Shown one piece after another: positions 26,334 to 36,450 of a stretch of 64,000 nt of DNA. A program made the position numbers and the translations under genes. Below the pieces are notes generated by a model, which saw only the letters and a program-made list of their open reading frames with translations, ran no database searches and was not told the DNA's origin. The stretch is from Bacteroidota bacterium (GTDB lineage: Bacteria; Bacteroidota; Ignavibacteria; Tepidaquicellales; Tepidaquicellaceae), in assembly GCA_018266835.1 (NCBI GenBank), contig JAFDZP010000005.1, positions 62,001 through 126,000 of the forward strand. Reading direction: 5' to 3'. The stretch's first letter is position 1. Each line of letters begins with the position of its first letter.

Positions 26334-28664
26334 TTAAAAATGTCCCATGTAGGAATACAGCTGCTCATTTTCTTTTACTAACTTTTTAAGGTCAAATTCT
26401 CTTACAACTGTATTGCGTGCTTCTTCACCAAGTTTAATTCTTTGATTTTTATCATTGATGAGAGAAACAATTTTATCAGCAAGCTCAACAAAGTTACCTA
26501 CTCCGAATAAATACCCGTTGAAATTATCTTTCAATGCTTCATTGGTGCCCTTAATATTAGTGGCAATACATGCCTTCTTCATTGCCATAGCTTCAAGCAA
26601 TGCAAGAGGCACAACTTCCCAAAGTGAAGGGAGAACAAAAATATCAGTGGAGTATAAAATATTTTTTACATCCTGCCTGAACGGGACAAACTTTATTTTG
26701 TCATAAATGTTAAGTGTGTGGCTAAGCTCAACGCAGTCTTTTCTTAATTCACCTTCGCCGACCATTAAAAATTTTGCATCAGGAATTTTATCGAGAACAA
26801 TTTTAGCAGCATTTACGAATGTCTGCGGATCTTTCTGATACGTAAGTCTTGCAATAAATAAAATAACTACATCGCTATCAGAGAATCCAAATTCCTCCCT
26901 TATGTTTTTCATACTGCTATCGGGTGTATATAAAGATGTATCTATGCTGTTGTATATCAGTTTGAAATTTGCATCGGGAGCTAATTCCCTTCCTTTACTT
27001 AAATCTGCCTGTGAACCGCATACAACCAAATCAGATTTTTTTAAAAGGAATTTTTCGCTCAGCTTCCTTAAGTCAGTAACCATTTTAGATAAGCCTGAGT
27101 GGAAGGACCAGCCATGCACTGTATAAATAGCAGTGAGGTTTGTTTTTAATGCCTGAATAAGAGTATTACTTCCTGCACGGGTTCCATGAATATGCAGAAT
27201 ATCAATACACTCTTTTTCAAAAATATTTTTAACTTTGGGATATGCGGAAACTGAAAACGGAGATTCAGTATTAACTACATAAGTTTTAATGCCGACTTTC
27301 TTTAAAGCAGTTACCATTGCACCCGGAGAAAAACTAAGCACTACCGGTTCAAATTTATTTTTATCAAGATTTGTAACCAGATTATATAAGTATGTTTCAC
27401 CTCCCCCGAACGAACCCTGTCTTATAGAGTGTAGCACTTTAATTTTTGTTGAGTTACTGTTGATTCCTTTTTGCTTTAATACATCATCTATAGTTAAAAG
27501 CTTTGTATGCTCCGTTTCCATAAAATCTTTATTCGAGCGCTTTATTTTTAAGAGCGCCATGATCTGATTGAACATAAACAGAGGAATACCCCACATCGAT
27601 TTCCAGATTTCCTTTTCAACATTGCTTAATAATAACGCAGCATTAAAATTCAAAACAAATATTACAATTGCGCATAACCAGACAATGAACATCTGCTTAT
27701 CAACAAAAAAATTGAATATGAAAAAGAATCCGCTGCACAGAATAAGAATGAATAACGGAGGAAGAAAAATATTTAAACCGAATAAAAATTGGTTCCAGCT
27801 GAAATTTATAATTCCCTGAAATATTATCTGAACGGCCTTTAATGAATATTTGAAATAAGAATTAATCCATCTGGTTCTTTGTCTTTCAACCTGTTCACCT
27901 GATGATACTTTCTCATCATAGATTATTGCATCACGTGCAAATGCTATATGAAATCCCTTTGCAACTATTTCAGCCTGCAGAAGTTTATCTTCTGCTACAA
28001 TAACTTTATCAGAACCGGATTCATATTGATTCAGATGATCAACATACAGATTGTAATCAATTGCCATTCCTGAACCGGCAATCGGTGAAGATGAACGTAG
28101 TTTATAAGGAGCATACTTATTTACGTAATTATAATAATATTCACCCATTGCATCAAGTGATGCATAAACTGTCTCCACATTTTTTGCAGTTCTTCTTCCC
28201 TGCACCGCTTTATATCCGTTATTGAAAAATAAATTCATCTTAGAAAACATCTGCGGATGTGCAAGATTGTCAGGGTCAAATATTATTACTGCTTCATGCT
28301 TTCTGTTGAAATTATCTATTGCATAGCGTATTGATTTTACTTTGGAACCGAGCTTTTCTTCCGGACGTAAAATTACAACTTTGTCATTCTGAAAATTAAT
28401 ATTACTCACATCACACTGATCTGCAACTAAGTAAACAATGTAATTTTCATATTTTTGTTTAAGAATTGAATCTACGCAATGAACAGCAATCACCGCATCT
28501 TTGTAAGCAGTAATGACTGCAGCGAAATCGTATTTCTTATCGAAATTTTTTTTTAATTTCTTACGCGGTATTAGTATGGAAAAGAATAGATTAAAAAACG
28601 GAAGGAGCAGAAAAAATATCAGGAATAACTGAAATACGAATAATATTGTTTGTAATAAGCTCAA
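26334..28664 (-). CDS. Fused GT2-GT4 glycosyltransferase
   Basis: 776 residues with two enzymes in one chain. The N-terminal half (about 45-400) is a membrane GT2: an N-terminal span, VITAYKDAVIAVHCVDSIL, DPDN as metal motif, AEDKLL, and the QRTRW motif of processive and related GT2 enzymes, followed by two or three membrane spans (about 290-350). The C-terminal half (about 408-776) is a GT4: SFGGGETYLYNLV, ILHIHGTRAG, IARLTYQKDP and PSLWEVVPLALLEAMAMKK. Two sugars are probably added in succession. The start is TTG, because the nearby ATG is out of frame. It lies between the Wzc-like and flippase genes. Confidence 0.9.
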   Translation of the reverse strand: MSLLQTILFVFQLFLIFFLLLPFFNLFFSILIPRKKLKKNFDKKYDFAAVITAYKDAVIAVHCVDSILKQKYENYIVYLVADQCDVSNINFQNDKVVILRPEEKLGSKVKSIRYAIDNFNRKHEAVIIFDPDNLAHPQMFSKMNLFFNNGYKAVQGRRTAKNVETVYASLDAMGEYYYNYVNKYAPYKLRSSSPIAGSGMAIDYNLYVDHLNQYESGSDKVIVAEDKLLQAEIVAKGFHIAFARDAIIYDEKVSSGEQVERQRTRWINSYFKYSLKAVQIIFQGIINFSWNQFLFGLNIFLPPLFILILCSGFFFIFNFFVDKQMFIVWLCAIVIFVLNFNAALLLSNVEKEIWKSMWGIPLFMFNQIMALLKIKRSNKDFMETEHTKLLTIDDVLKQKGINSNSTKIKVLHSIRQGSFGGGETYLYNLVTNLDKNKFEPVVLSFSPGAMVTALKKVGIKTYVVNTESPFSVSAYPKVKNIFEKECIDILHIHGTRAGSNTLIQALKTNLTAIYTVHGWSFHSGLSKMVTDLRKLSEKFLLKKSDLVVCGSQADLSKGRELAPDANFKLIYNSIDTSLYTPDSSMKNIREEFGFSDSDVVILFIARLTYQKDPQTFVNAAKIVLDKIPDAKFLMVGEGELRKDCVELSHTLNIYDKIKFVPFRQDVKNILYSTDIFVLPSLWEVVPLALLEAMAMKKACIATNIKGTNEALKDNFNGYLFGVGNFVELADKIVSLINDKNQRIKLGEEARNTVVREFDLKKLVKENEQLYSYMGHF

Positions 28665-28709
28665 GATTCAGAAACATTAAAATTCAGTTTGAATTACTAT
28701 TAAGACAGA

Positions 28710-30920
28710 TTATTTCTTCTTAACTTTAAGCGGCTCACCGTAAACCTGTTCAAGATTATCCATTGTAACTTTATTTAATATCGCTCCAATGTATTTCTGT
28801 TCGATTTTTTTAACGAATGCAATCGAATTTCTATCCGCTTCATCTACTGAGTTCAACGCAGAAAATACAGTTGTGAATGCATCTACATAAGATATAAGTT
28901 CTTTTGAATCGGAGTATTTATTTAATGAAGTACCTTCAAAGAAAATGTAATCATACTTATCTTTAACTTCAGAAATCTTTCTTGTAATTATATCAGAAGG
29001 CGCAACTTCACTTACAGAATACATTCCGCCTTTGCAGCCGATGATATCGATATTATTCACAGATGTTTCAGTCACAGCAGTAGATAATGACAATTCTCCG
29101 CGCAAATAACTTTCCAGATTAGGATTTGCCTTAAACATCTTTGTAAGAGTATTATTCTTAAAATTCGAATCCAATATTAAAACCTTCTTTCCCGTAATTG
29201 CAAAAGAATATGCGAGACATGAAATTATAAGCGACTTCCCTTCACCGGATCTAGTACTTGTGAACAAAAGAGTTTTGGAATCTGTCATTCTCTGCGCAAG
29301 CTCATATCTTATGATTCTTAATAATTCTTTAAACGTCTCTGAATTCGTATCGTACCTTGCAGTATTCTCGGTAAAAATTGAATTCAAATCAATCTTACCT
29401 TCTTCTAGTAAATTCAGGTAGCCAAGTAAATTAAGTCCAGTATATTTTGAAAATTGCTTTGGTGCTTTTATTGTTACATCAAGATACTCAAGAACAAAAA
29501 TTACAACTATACAAAGTATTAAGCTTATAAATCCTGCCATTATTATAAGGAGAATTTTTTTTGAAGCTTCAGGAGGACCCGGAATGCCATACTCAATTTG
29601 CTTTAATGTTCCCTTCGTAACGTTTTCAATTCTTGCAAGATTTAATTTATTAAGAATTAAAAGATATACATCTGCAGCTACCGTAATTTCTCTTTCAAGA
29701 GCAGAAATAGAAGCTTCTATAGGAGCAAAACTTACTACGATTTGCCTTAAACGAGCAAGTTCTTTATCCATAGATTCAACAGAGTACTTAGCAACAACTA
29801 AGTCCAGTTCGTAATCAATTCTTTTGGTAACCAATTCCTGTTTCGGTACATCGGGATTGTATAAATATTCATCGGAAGATTTTTTAATTTCAGCATCGAG
29901 ACTTGTTTTGAGGCTATTTAAAGAATCATTAACTACTTTAGGTGAATAGCCTTTTGAAATTAGTTCATTGGAGTAATCTGTTACTCTTTGTTTCATTTCA
30001 GCAATCTTCTTAGAGTAAGGAGTATTACCTGCTTCTAAATATTTTTTCTCTTTATCTGTGAATCGGTTATCAATATCCTTAACCGCCTTAGATGAAGATG
30101 TTATTTTTTTATTTTCTCCTTCACGAGAAAGTTCAAGATCCGAAATCTGATTTACTAAAGATTTTGTCTGTTCGTAAATATTAATTACACCGTTTTGCTG
30201 TTTATAGGTTTTCAGCGCATTTACTTTTTCATCAAGTTCTTTTTTCTTTTGCTCGGCAAGCTCAGTATAATAAGCAACTGAAGCATCTGCCCTTTGAGAA
30301 GAAGAGGTATCATAATATTTCAGAAAAGCTTCAGTAACTGAATTTACCACCAAGGCGCTTAGATATGGATTTTCGGACTCGTAAGCAATTTGAATAAAGT
30401 CACTGGAACCTAATCTCTCAACTTTTAATTTCTTAAGAATATTTACTTCATCGTATCCGCAGCTCTCAATAAGCTGAATCATCCCTCTCTCATCTTCATT
30501 CTGAAAATCAAGGGACTTCATTGAATCAAGATGCTGCTGAATTATTTCCCTCGCATGATTTTTTGCCTGAGTGTTTAAGTTATTAAAGATCTTGGATTTT
30601 TTAGAAAAAGGATTAGGATCAGTTAAATCATGAAGTATTAATTTATATCCTACTAAATCCATTACCTGTTTGGATTTAATTACTTCAATAAGGTTGCTGA
30701 ATTTTACGGCAACGTTATCAAAAGAAAATCCGCCTTTATCACCTTCACTAATTGAAATTTTATTTTCCTGGGTAATACCTGTAGCAATTTGTGCCTGCGA
30801 CTTATAGACTTCAGGAATATTTTTAGTAAGGAAATATGCGATAACTATTGCAATGATTGGAACAATTAGCAATAGTAATTTTCTTCTTCGTAAAACTTTT
30901 ATGAAGCTTAAAAAATCCAT
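28710..30920 (-). CDS. Wzc-like polysaccharide co-polymerase with kinase-like domain
   Basis: 736 residues, inner membrane. Wzz-like N-terminal domain with TM1 at about 14-31, a long periplasmic coiled coil (about 190-440), TM2 at about 462-484, then a cytoplasmic BY-kinase/ParA-like domain (about 530-736). The P-loop reads STRSGEGKS (about residue 553), and the Walker A' strand is VLILDSNF. The usual C-terminal tyrosine cluster is missing: the protein ends GEPLKVKKK with one Tyr nearby, so phosphorylation control may differ or be absent. It sets chain length and couples polymerisation to export. The TolC-like gene ends one base before this start. Confidence 0.92.
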   Translation of the reverse strand: MDFLSFIKVLRRRKLLLLIVPIIAIVIAYFLTKNIPEVYKSQAQIATGITQENKISISEGDKGGFSFDNVAVKFSNLIEVIKSKQVMDLVGYKLILHDLTDPNPFSKKSKIFNNLNTQAKNHAREIIQQHLDSMKSLDFQNEDERGMIQLIESCGYDEVNILKKLKVERLGSSDFIQIAYESENPYLSALVVNSVTEAFLKYYDTSSSQRADASVAYYTELAEQKKKELDEKVNALKTYKQQNGVINIYEQTKSLVNQISDLELSREGENKKITSSSKAVKDIDNRFTDKEKKYLEAGNTPYSKKIAEMKQRVTDYSNELISKGYSPKVVNDSLNSLKTSLDAEIKKSSDEYLYNPDVPKQELVTKRIDYELDLVVAKYSVESMDKELARLRQIVVSFAPIEASISALEREITVAADVYLLILNKLNLARIENVTKGTLKQIEYGIPGPPEASKKILLIIMAGFISLILCIVVIFVLEYLDVTIKAPKQFSKYTGLNLLGYLNLLEEGKIDLNSIFTENTARYDTNSETFKELLRIIRYELAQRMTDSKTLLFTSTRSGEGKSLIISCLAYSFAITGKKVLILDSNFKNNTLTKMFKANPNLESYLRGELSLSTAVTETSVNNIDIIGCKGGMYSVSEVAPSDIITRKISEVKDKYDYIFFEGTSLNKYSDSKELISYVDAFTTVFSALNSVDEADRNSIAFVKKIEQKYIGAILNKVTMDNLEQVYGEPLKVKKK

Positions 30921-31634
30921 TTATTTTATGTCTTCAAGTTTAATTCCTACAAGTTGTTCTAAATCCGCTTTATTGAACATCATATCCATTTCAGCTACTG
31001 CCTGTCTTTCAAGATTATCTGTGTAAGTTCTTAGTGCCCTGTCATATTCTTCAAGATTAACCTGCCCTTGTTCATACTTATATTTTACCATAGTGAGTGA
31101 GGTCTGAGCATCATTAACTGCCTGAGTTCTGATTTTCATCAAATTGATATTACCAATATAATGTGCATATCTTTTAGAAACCTCGCTTCTGATATATAGC
31201 TTCTGCTGAGTAACCTGAAGCTTGGCTCTTTCAAGATAATATTTGCCTTGTGTAATTTTACTTGGAGTCGTGAAAATAGAACCGATATTAATACTTACGC
31301 CAATGCCGAATTTTGGAAGCGATGAATTGTCATTCGGATTTGTTGTAGTACCCGGCTGCGGATTATATTGATAAGTTAAATTCAGGTTATCAAGCCATGA
31401 CCACTTTCTCTGAAATAAATCTTCTTCCTGAACTCCGACTAAATATCTGAAGGCAAGATTATCAGGATAATTCTGCCATGCTATATATATAAGCTTTTCA
31501 AGATAGTCTGTTGTATCCGGATTTTGAGGAATCAGTTTTAAAGTATCAATTAAGTTTTTAGGCTCTTTATCCTGACTGTACGCTAAACCGAATGTTGTTA
31601 GTAAGAAAATTATTACTAAAAAGTATTTAGTCAT
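30921..31634 (-). CDS. Half-length TolC-like outer-membrane factor
   Basis: 237 residues: signal peptide (about 1-20), a short linker, and one TolC-type unit with long helices and a beta pair (YLERAKLQVTQQKLYIRSEVSKRYAHYIGN, then TQAVNDAQTSLTMVKYKYEQGQVNLEEYDRAL). Family members are about 420-480 residues with two such repeats; this one has one. It precedes the Wzc-like gene directly, where a Wza-type (OPX) exporter gene would normally stand, and may form the outer-membrane or periplasmic part of the export path. A TTG one codon upstream is disregarded in favour of the ATG at 31634. Confidence 0.7.
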   Translation of the reverse strand: MTKYFLVIIFLLTTFGLAYSQDKEPKNLIDTLKLIPQNPDTTDYLEKLIYIAWQNYPDNLAFRYLVGVQEEDLFQRKWSWLDNLNLTYQYNPQPGTTTNPNDNSSLPKFGIGVSINIGSIFTTPSKITQGKYYLERAKLQVTQQKLYIRSEVSKRYAHYIGNINLMKIRTQAVNDAQTSLTMVKYKYEQGQVNLEEYDRALRTYTDNLERQAVAEMDMMFNKADLEQLVGIKLEDIK

Positions 31635-31659
31635 CAAATAAATTTCGGGGTATAAATTT

Positions 31660-32610
31660 TTATTGTTTATTTAATACAGTCTTAAAATATTCGTATGTAA
31701 TTTTCAAGCCATCTTCTCTGTTAATCTTAGGTTCCCATCCTAAAATTTCACGCGCTTTTGTAATATCGGGCTGACGTTGTTTTGGGTCATCAACAGGCAA
31801 TGGATTGTAAACAATTTTTTGCTTTGTACCAGTAAGCTTTATAATTTCTTCTGCAAATTGTTTAATAGTTATTTCTGCGGGATTACCGATATTAACCGGT
31901 GATGAATAATTACTCAGCAGTAATCTGTAAATACCATCAACCAAGTCTGAAACATAGCAGAATGAACGTGTCTGTGAACCGTCTCCAAATACAGTTATAT
32001 CTTCTCCTCTTAAAGCTTGGCCAATAAAAGCAGGTAACGCTCTTCCGTCATTTAACCTCATTCGTGGTCCGTAAGTATTGAAGATTCTTATAATTCTTGT
32101 TTCTACTTTGTGATAAGTGTGGTACGCCATTGTAATAGCTTCCATGAATCTCTTTGCTTCATCATAAACTCCGCGCGGACCAACAGGATTTACATTTCCC
32201 CAGTATTCTTCCTTCTGCGGATGAACTTCAGGGTCTCCATAAATTTCAGATGTTGATGCAACAAGTATTCTTGCTCCTTTTTCTTTTGCGAGACCTAGTG
32301 CATTATGAGTTCCTAAAGAACCGACTTTAAGAGTCTGTATTGGAATTTTTAGGTAATCAATAGGACTTGCAGGAGATGCAAAATGTAAAATATAATCCAG
32401 CTTACCGGGCACATGAATAAACTTTGTTACATCATGATGATAAAATTCAAATTCACTTAAAGGGAACAAATGCTGAATGTTATCAAGTGAGCCCGTACTA
32501 AGATTATCCATCGCAATAACATGATAACCTTCTTTTACAAATCTATCACATAAGTGCGATCCTAAAAATCCGGCTCCGCCTGTTATTAGAACTCTTTTTT
32601 TAACGCTCAT
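31660..32610 (-). CDS. uxs: UDP-glucuronate decarboxylase (UDP-xylose synthase)
   Basis: 316 residues, short-chain dehydrogenase fold. It converts UDP-glucuronate to UDP-xylose with an internal NAD. Seen: [15 protein letters not shown] (NAD loop), [26 protein letters not shown], and the catalytic YDEAKR with preceding Ser/Thr. [17 protein letters not shown] and [18 protein letters not shown] are diagnostic for the UXS clade. Its substrate is the product of the upstream UDP-glucose dehydrogenase gene, with which it overlaps by four bases, so the pair makes UDP-glucuronate and UDP-xylose for the polysaccharide. Confidence 0.95.
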   Translation of the reverse strand: MSVKKRVLITGGAGFLGSHLCDRFVKEGYHVIAMDNLSTGSLDNIQHLFPLSEFEFYHHDVTKFIHVPGKLDYILHFASPASPIDYLKIPIQTLKVGSLGTHNALGLAKEKGARILVASTSEIYGDPEVHPQKEEYWGNVNPVGPRGVYDEAKRFMEAITMAYHTYHKVETRIIRIFNTYGPRMRLNDGRALPAFIGQALRGEDITVFGDGSQTRSFCYVSDLVDGIYRLLLSNYSSPVNIGNPAEITIKQFAEEIIKLTGTKQKIVYNPLPVDDPKQRQPDITKAREILGWEPKINREDGLKITYEYFKTVLNKQ

Positions 32611-33932
32611 TTTATATCCTGCCTTCCTATACTATAATAAGTGAACCCTAATTCTCTCATTTTTTCAGGCGTAAAAATATTCCTTCCGTCAAAAATAATG
32701 GGTTCTGATAATTTTTCTTTTAAAACTTCAAAATCAGGATTCCTGAATTCATTCCATTCCGTGAAAACAAGTAAAGCATCGGCATTATCTAAAGTTTCAT
32801 ATTCTCCGCTTGCATATGTAATAGTATCTTTTAAGTAAACCTTAGAAGTGTCAATCGCAGCAGGGTCATATGCACTTACGGTTGCACCGTTTTTTAATAA
32901 TTCGTTAATAATTATTACAGATGGAGCTTCACGCATATCATCAGTATTTGGCTTAAATGCAAGTCCCCAGGCAGCAAAGTGTTTACCTTTAATATTGCCT
33001 TTGTAATGGTCAAGAATTTTGCTCACAAGTACTGTTTTCTGCGCGTTATTTACCTTGTTAACTTCAGTCAAGATAGTCATTTCTGAGCTATATTCCAAAG
33101 AAGTTTTTATTAAAGCATTAACATCTTTAGGGAAACATGAGCCACCATAACCTATACCCGGAAATAAAAATCTTTTACCGATTCTGTTATCTGCAGCCAT
33201 ACCTTTTCTGACCAAATCAATATTTGCACCGACTTTCTCACAGAAATTAGCAAGCTGATTCATAAAAGTAATTCTCATCGCAAGGTATGAATTTCCTGCA
33301 TACTTTGTGACTTCTGCGCTTTCAGTATTCATTTCGATTATAGGATTTCCCTGTCTGACAAAAGGTTCATATAATTCGCGCATTACATCAAGAGCTTTTT
33401 GATCTTCAGCTCCGATTACAATTCTATCCGGTTTCATGAAATCTTCAACAGCAAATCCTTCTCGTAAGAATTCAGGATTTGAAACTACATCAAAGTTTGT
33501 AACACCATGTTTGGAAACTTCATGTTTTACTTTTTGCGCAGTCCCTACCGGTACAGTGCTTTTATTTACAATTATTTTATAATCGGTTACATTATTTTCT
33601 TTCATAATTTTTCCGATATTATCTGCAACTCCCATTACAAATTTTAAATCTGCAGAACCGTCGCCGCCCATCGGCGTAGGCAGGCATAAAAATATAACAT
33701 CGTTATTCAATACTGCTTCTTTTAAATCACCTGTAAACAGCAATCTTTTTTTTGCTATGTTTCTATAAAAAATTATTTCAAGTCCGGGTTCATAAATAGT
33801 GACTTCTGCATTTTTTAATTTTTCCAATTTTACCGGATCATTATCTACACATGTTACCTGAACGCCCATTTCAGCAAAACATGTTCCTGATACCAAACCT
33901 ACATATCCTGTACCAACTAATGCTACATTCAT
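32607..33932 (-). CDS. ugd: UDP-glucose 6-dehydrogenase
   Basis: 441 residues. It oxidises UDP-glucose to UDP-glucuronate with two NAD. Seen: [40 protein letters not shown], the active-site GGSCFPKD with catalytic Cys, and [16 protein letters not shown] in the C-terminal nucleotide domain. A Shine-Dalgarno AAAGGAGAT precedes the ATG. It is coupled to the UXS gene by an ATGA overlap and follows glycogen phosphorylase with a 35-base gap, so it may be transcribed from the same long transcript with its own good translation start. Confidence 0.97.
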   Translation of the reverse strand: MNVALVGTGYVGLVSGTCFAEMGVQVTCVDNDPVKLEKLKNAEVTIYEPGLEIIFYRNIAKKRLLFTGDLKEAVLNNDVIFLCLPTPMGGDGSADLKFVMGVADNIGKIMKENNVTDYKIIVNKSTVPVGTAQKVKHEVSKHGVTNFDVVSNPEFLREGFAVEDFMKPDRIVIGAEDQKALDVMRELYEPFVRQGNPIIEMNTESAEVTKYAGNSYLAMRITFMNQLANFCEKVGANIDLVRKGMAADNRIGKRFLFPGIGYGGSCFPKDVNALIKTSLEYSSEMTILTEVNKVNNAQKTVLVSKILDHYKGNIKGKHFAAWGLAFKPNTDDMREAPSVIIINELLKNGATVSAYDPAAIDTSKVYLKDTITYASGEYETLDNADALLVFTEWNEFRNPDFEVLKEKLSEPIIFDGRNIFTPEKMRELGFTYYSIGRQDIK

Positions 33933-33967
33933 TTTATATCTCCTTTATAATTAAGTATTGTTAAGTT

Positions 33968-36442
33968 TTAAATTTTATACGGTGAAATATGCCAGATATC
34001 TCTTGCATATTCCGATATAGTTCTATCGCTTGAAAATTTTCCGATTCTTGCGACGTTTAAAATTGATTTTTTATTCCAGCTCTTTTTATCTAAATAAGTC
34101 TGTTCGACTAAAAGCTGAGTGTTTATATAATTTTCAAAATCAGCTAAGACAAAATAGTTATCAACATGAAGTAAGTCATCAATTATAGATTGAAATACTC
34201 CCGGTTCATCTTTGCTGAAAACATTATATTGAATCTGATTTAAAATCTTTTGCAAAGTTTCACTCTTATTGTAATAATCCATAGGAGTATAACCTGTCTC
34301 CTTCATATATGCTACTTCATCTGCCTTCAATCCGAATATAAAAATATTATCGTCACCTACCTCTTCAAGAATTTCAACATTAGCGCCGTCTAACGTTCCG
34401 ATTGTTAAAGCACCGTTAAGCGCAAACTTCATATTGCCTGTACCCGATGCTTCAAGACCCGCAGTAGATATTTGCTCAGATAAATCCGCAGCCGGTATAA
34501 TTTTTTCTGCAAGCGATACGGAATAATTCGGAATAAATAAAACTTTTAATGTATCACCGACTTCTTTATCGTTATTTATAACCCGCGCAATATTGTTTAT
34601 GAGCTTAATAATAAGCTTTGCCTTGTCATATCCGGGAGCTGCTTTACCGCCAAATAAAATCGTTCGGGGAACCTTAACAGAATCCGGATTGATTTTAATT
34701 CTATTATATAAATGAATTACATGCAGGGCATTCAGCAGCTGTCTTTTATATTCATGAATTCTTTTAACTTGTACATCAAAAAGAGATTCAGGATTTATTT
34801 TTATGTTATGATTCTTCTCAATATAAGCAATTAAAGCCTGCTTATTTAACCATTTTGCGTTCATCCAGTTCTCTACAAATTCCTCTTCATCAGCAAACTT
34901 TTCAAGCTTCCTTAATTTATCTAAATCCTTTACCCATCCTTTACCGATCTTATCTGTAATTAAGCCTGATAAAAATGGATTAGCCTTCTTTAAAAATCTT
35001 CTTGGAGTAATTCCGTTTGTTTTGTTATTAAACTTTTCCGGATATAAATCATAAAAATGTTTGAAGATAGTATCCTTTAAAATCTGAGTATGCAATGCAG
35101 CTACACCATTGACTGAATGCGAACCGATTATGGCAAGATTTGCCATTTTAATGTACTTTGTTTCACCTTCTCTTATAATTGATAACTTTGCAATCGTTGG
35201 AATATCATTCTTTACATTTTTTTTTACTTCATGTAAAAAATTTGCATTAATATCATAAATAATCTGCAAATGCCTTGGAAGCAATTTACCGAATAAATCA
35301 ATCGACCACTCTTCCATAGCCTCAGGAACTACAGTATGATTCGTATATCCAAAGGTATTTGTAGTTATTTTCCAGCTTTCTTCCCAGCTAAGTCCTTCTT
35401 CATCTAATAGCACTCTCATCAGTTCAGGAATTGCAATTGTAGGGTGTGTATCATTCAATTGCAAAGCATTCTTATCAGCAAACTGTGAAAAATCTTTATG
35501 ATTTTTTTTATAGTTCTTAATTATATCCTGTATAGTTGCTGATACGAAAAAATACTGCTGCTTCAGTCTTAAAATCTTTCCATGCTGAAATGAATCGTTC
35601 GGGTATAAAACTTTAGAGATAATTTCCGAATCATTCTTGCTTTGTACTGCTGAGAAATAATCCCCCTTATTAAAATCCTGAAGCTTGAATTCATGAGTTG
35701 ATTTCGCTTGCCATAATCTTAAAGTATTTACCGTCTCATTTTTGTATCCGGGAATAGGAGTATCATATGCGACTGCAAGCACATCGTCTGTATTTACCCA
35801 TTTGCATCTATTGTTTCCCTTTTCATCTTTATATATTTCAACTGTGCCGAAAAATTTTACTCTATATAAAATTTCAGGTCTTATAACTTCCCATGGATTT
35901 CCGTATGAAAGCCAGTCATCGGGTTTTTCTATCTGTGCGCCGGTTTCATCAAACTCCTGTTCAAAAATTCCGTATTCATATCTTATTCCATATCCGAAAG
36001 CAGGAATTTGCAGAGTAGAAAGTGAATCCAAAAAACATGCTGCAAGCCTTCCAAGACCGCCATTACCAAGTCCCATATCGTGCTCAACTTCACGGATATC
36101 TTCAAGCTTGTAACCAATCTGCTCTAATAAATGAAAACACTTATTGTAATAATCTAAATTAATGAGTGAGTTGCCGAGTAATCTTCCCATTAAAAACTCC
36201 ATGGAAAGATAATGAACTTTCTTTACATCATCTTTAAAATAAATTTTCTGAGTGCGTATCCAGTCATGCATCATCTTATCTCGTATAGTATGAGCCAGCC
36301 CTTTGAATGCATCATCCTGAGTGAGTGTGTGTTTATCTTTTCCTAAATCATATTCAATATGTTCGGCAAGCTTTGTAAGCAGGTCGAATTTTCTGCCCGA
36401 GTCGTAATCAGTAAAATATGGCGAGTTGTCTTTAAATCCCAT
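33968..36442 (-). CDS. glgP: Glycogen/maltodextrin phosphorylase (GT35)
   Basis: 824 residues. It releases glucose 1-phosphate from alpha-1,4-glucan with pyridoxal phosphate. Seen: MEFLMGRLLGNSLINL, NGGLGRLAACFLDS, YGIRYEYGIF, LNDTHPTIAIPELMR, HTVVPEAMEEW, KRIHEYKRQLLN and EASGTGNMKFALNGALTIGTLDGANVE with the PLP lysine in GNMK. The ATG at 36442 is used; a TTG at 36454 would overlap rfbC by four bases. It sits between rfbC and ugd, unusual for glycogen metabolism, and its product feeds RfbA and UDP-glucose synthesis. No glycogen synthase or branching gene is in the window. Confidence 0.97.
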   Translation of the reverse strand: MGFKDNSPYFTDYDSGRKFDLLTKLAEHIEYDLGKDKHTLTQDDAFKGLAHTIRDKMMHDWIRTQKIYFKDDVKKVHYLSMEFLMGRLLGNSLINLDYYNKCFHLLEQIGYKLEDIREVEHDMGLGNGGLGRLAACFLDSLSTLQIPAFGYGIRYEYGIFEQEFDETGAQIEKPDDWLSYGNPWEVIRPEILYRVKFFGTVEIYKDEKGNNRCKWVNTDDVLAVAYDTPIPGYKNETVNTLRLWQAKSTHEFKLQDFNKGDYFSAVQSKNDSEIISKVLYPNDSFQHGKILRLKQQYFFVSATIQDIIKNYKKNHKDFSQFADKNALQLNDTHPTIAIPELMRVLLDEEGLSWEESWKITTNTFGYTNHTVVPEAMEEWSIDLFGKLLPRHLQIIYDINANFLHEVKKNVKNDIPTIAKLSIIREGETKYIKMANLAIIGSHSVNGVAALHTQILKDTIFKHFYDLYPEKFNNKTNGITPRRFLKKANPFLSGLITDKIGKGWVKDLDKLRKLEKFADEEEFVENWMNAKWLNKQALIAYIEKNHNIKINPESLFDVQVKRIHEYKRQLLNALHVIHLYNRIKINPDSVKVPRTILFGGKAAPGYDKAKLIIKLINNIARVINNDKEVGDTLKVLFIPNYSVSLAEKIIPAADLSEQISTAGLEASGTGNMKFALNGALTIGTLDGANVEILEEVGDDNIFIFGLKADEVAYMKETGYTPMDYYNKSETLQKILNQIQYNVFSKDEPGVFQSIIDDLLHVDNYFVLADFENYINTQLLVEQTYLDKKSWNKKSILNVARIGKFSSDRTISEYARDIWHISPYKI

Positions 36443-36450
36443 TGTTAATT

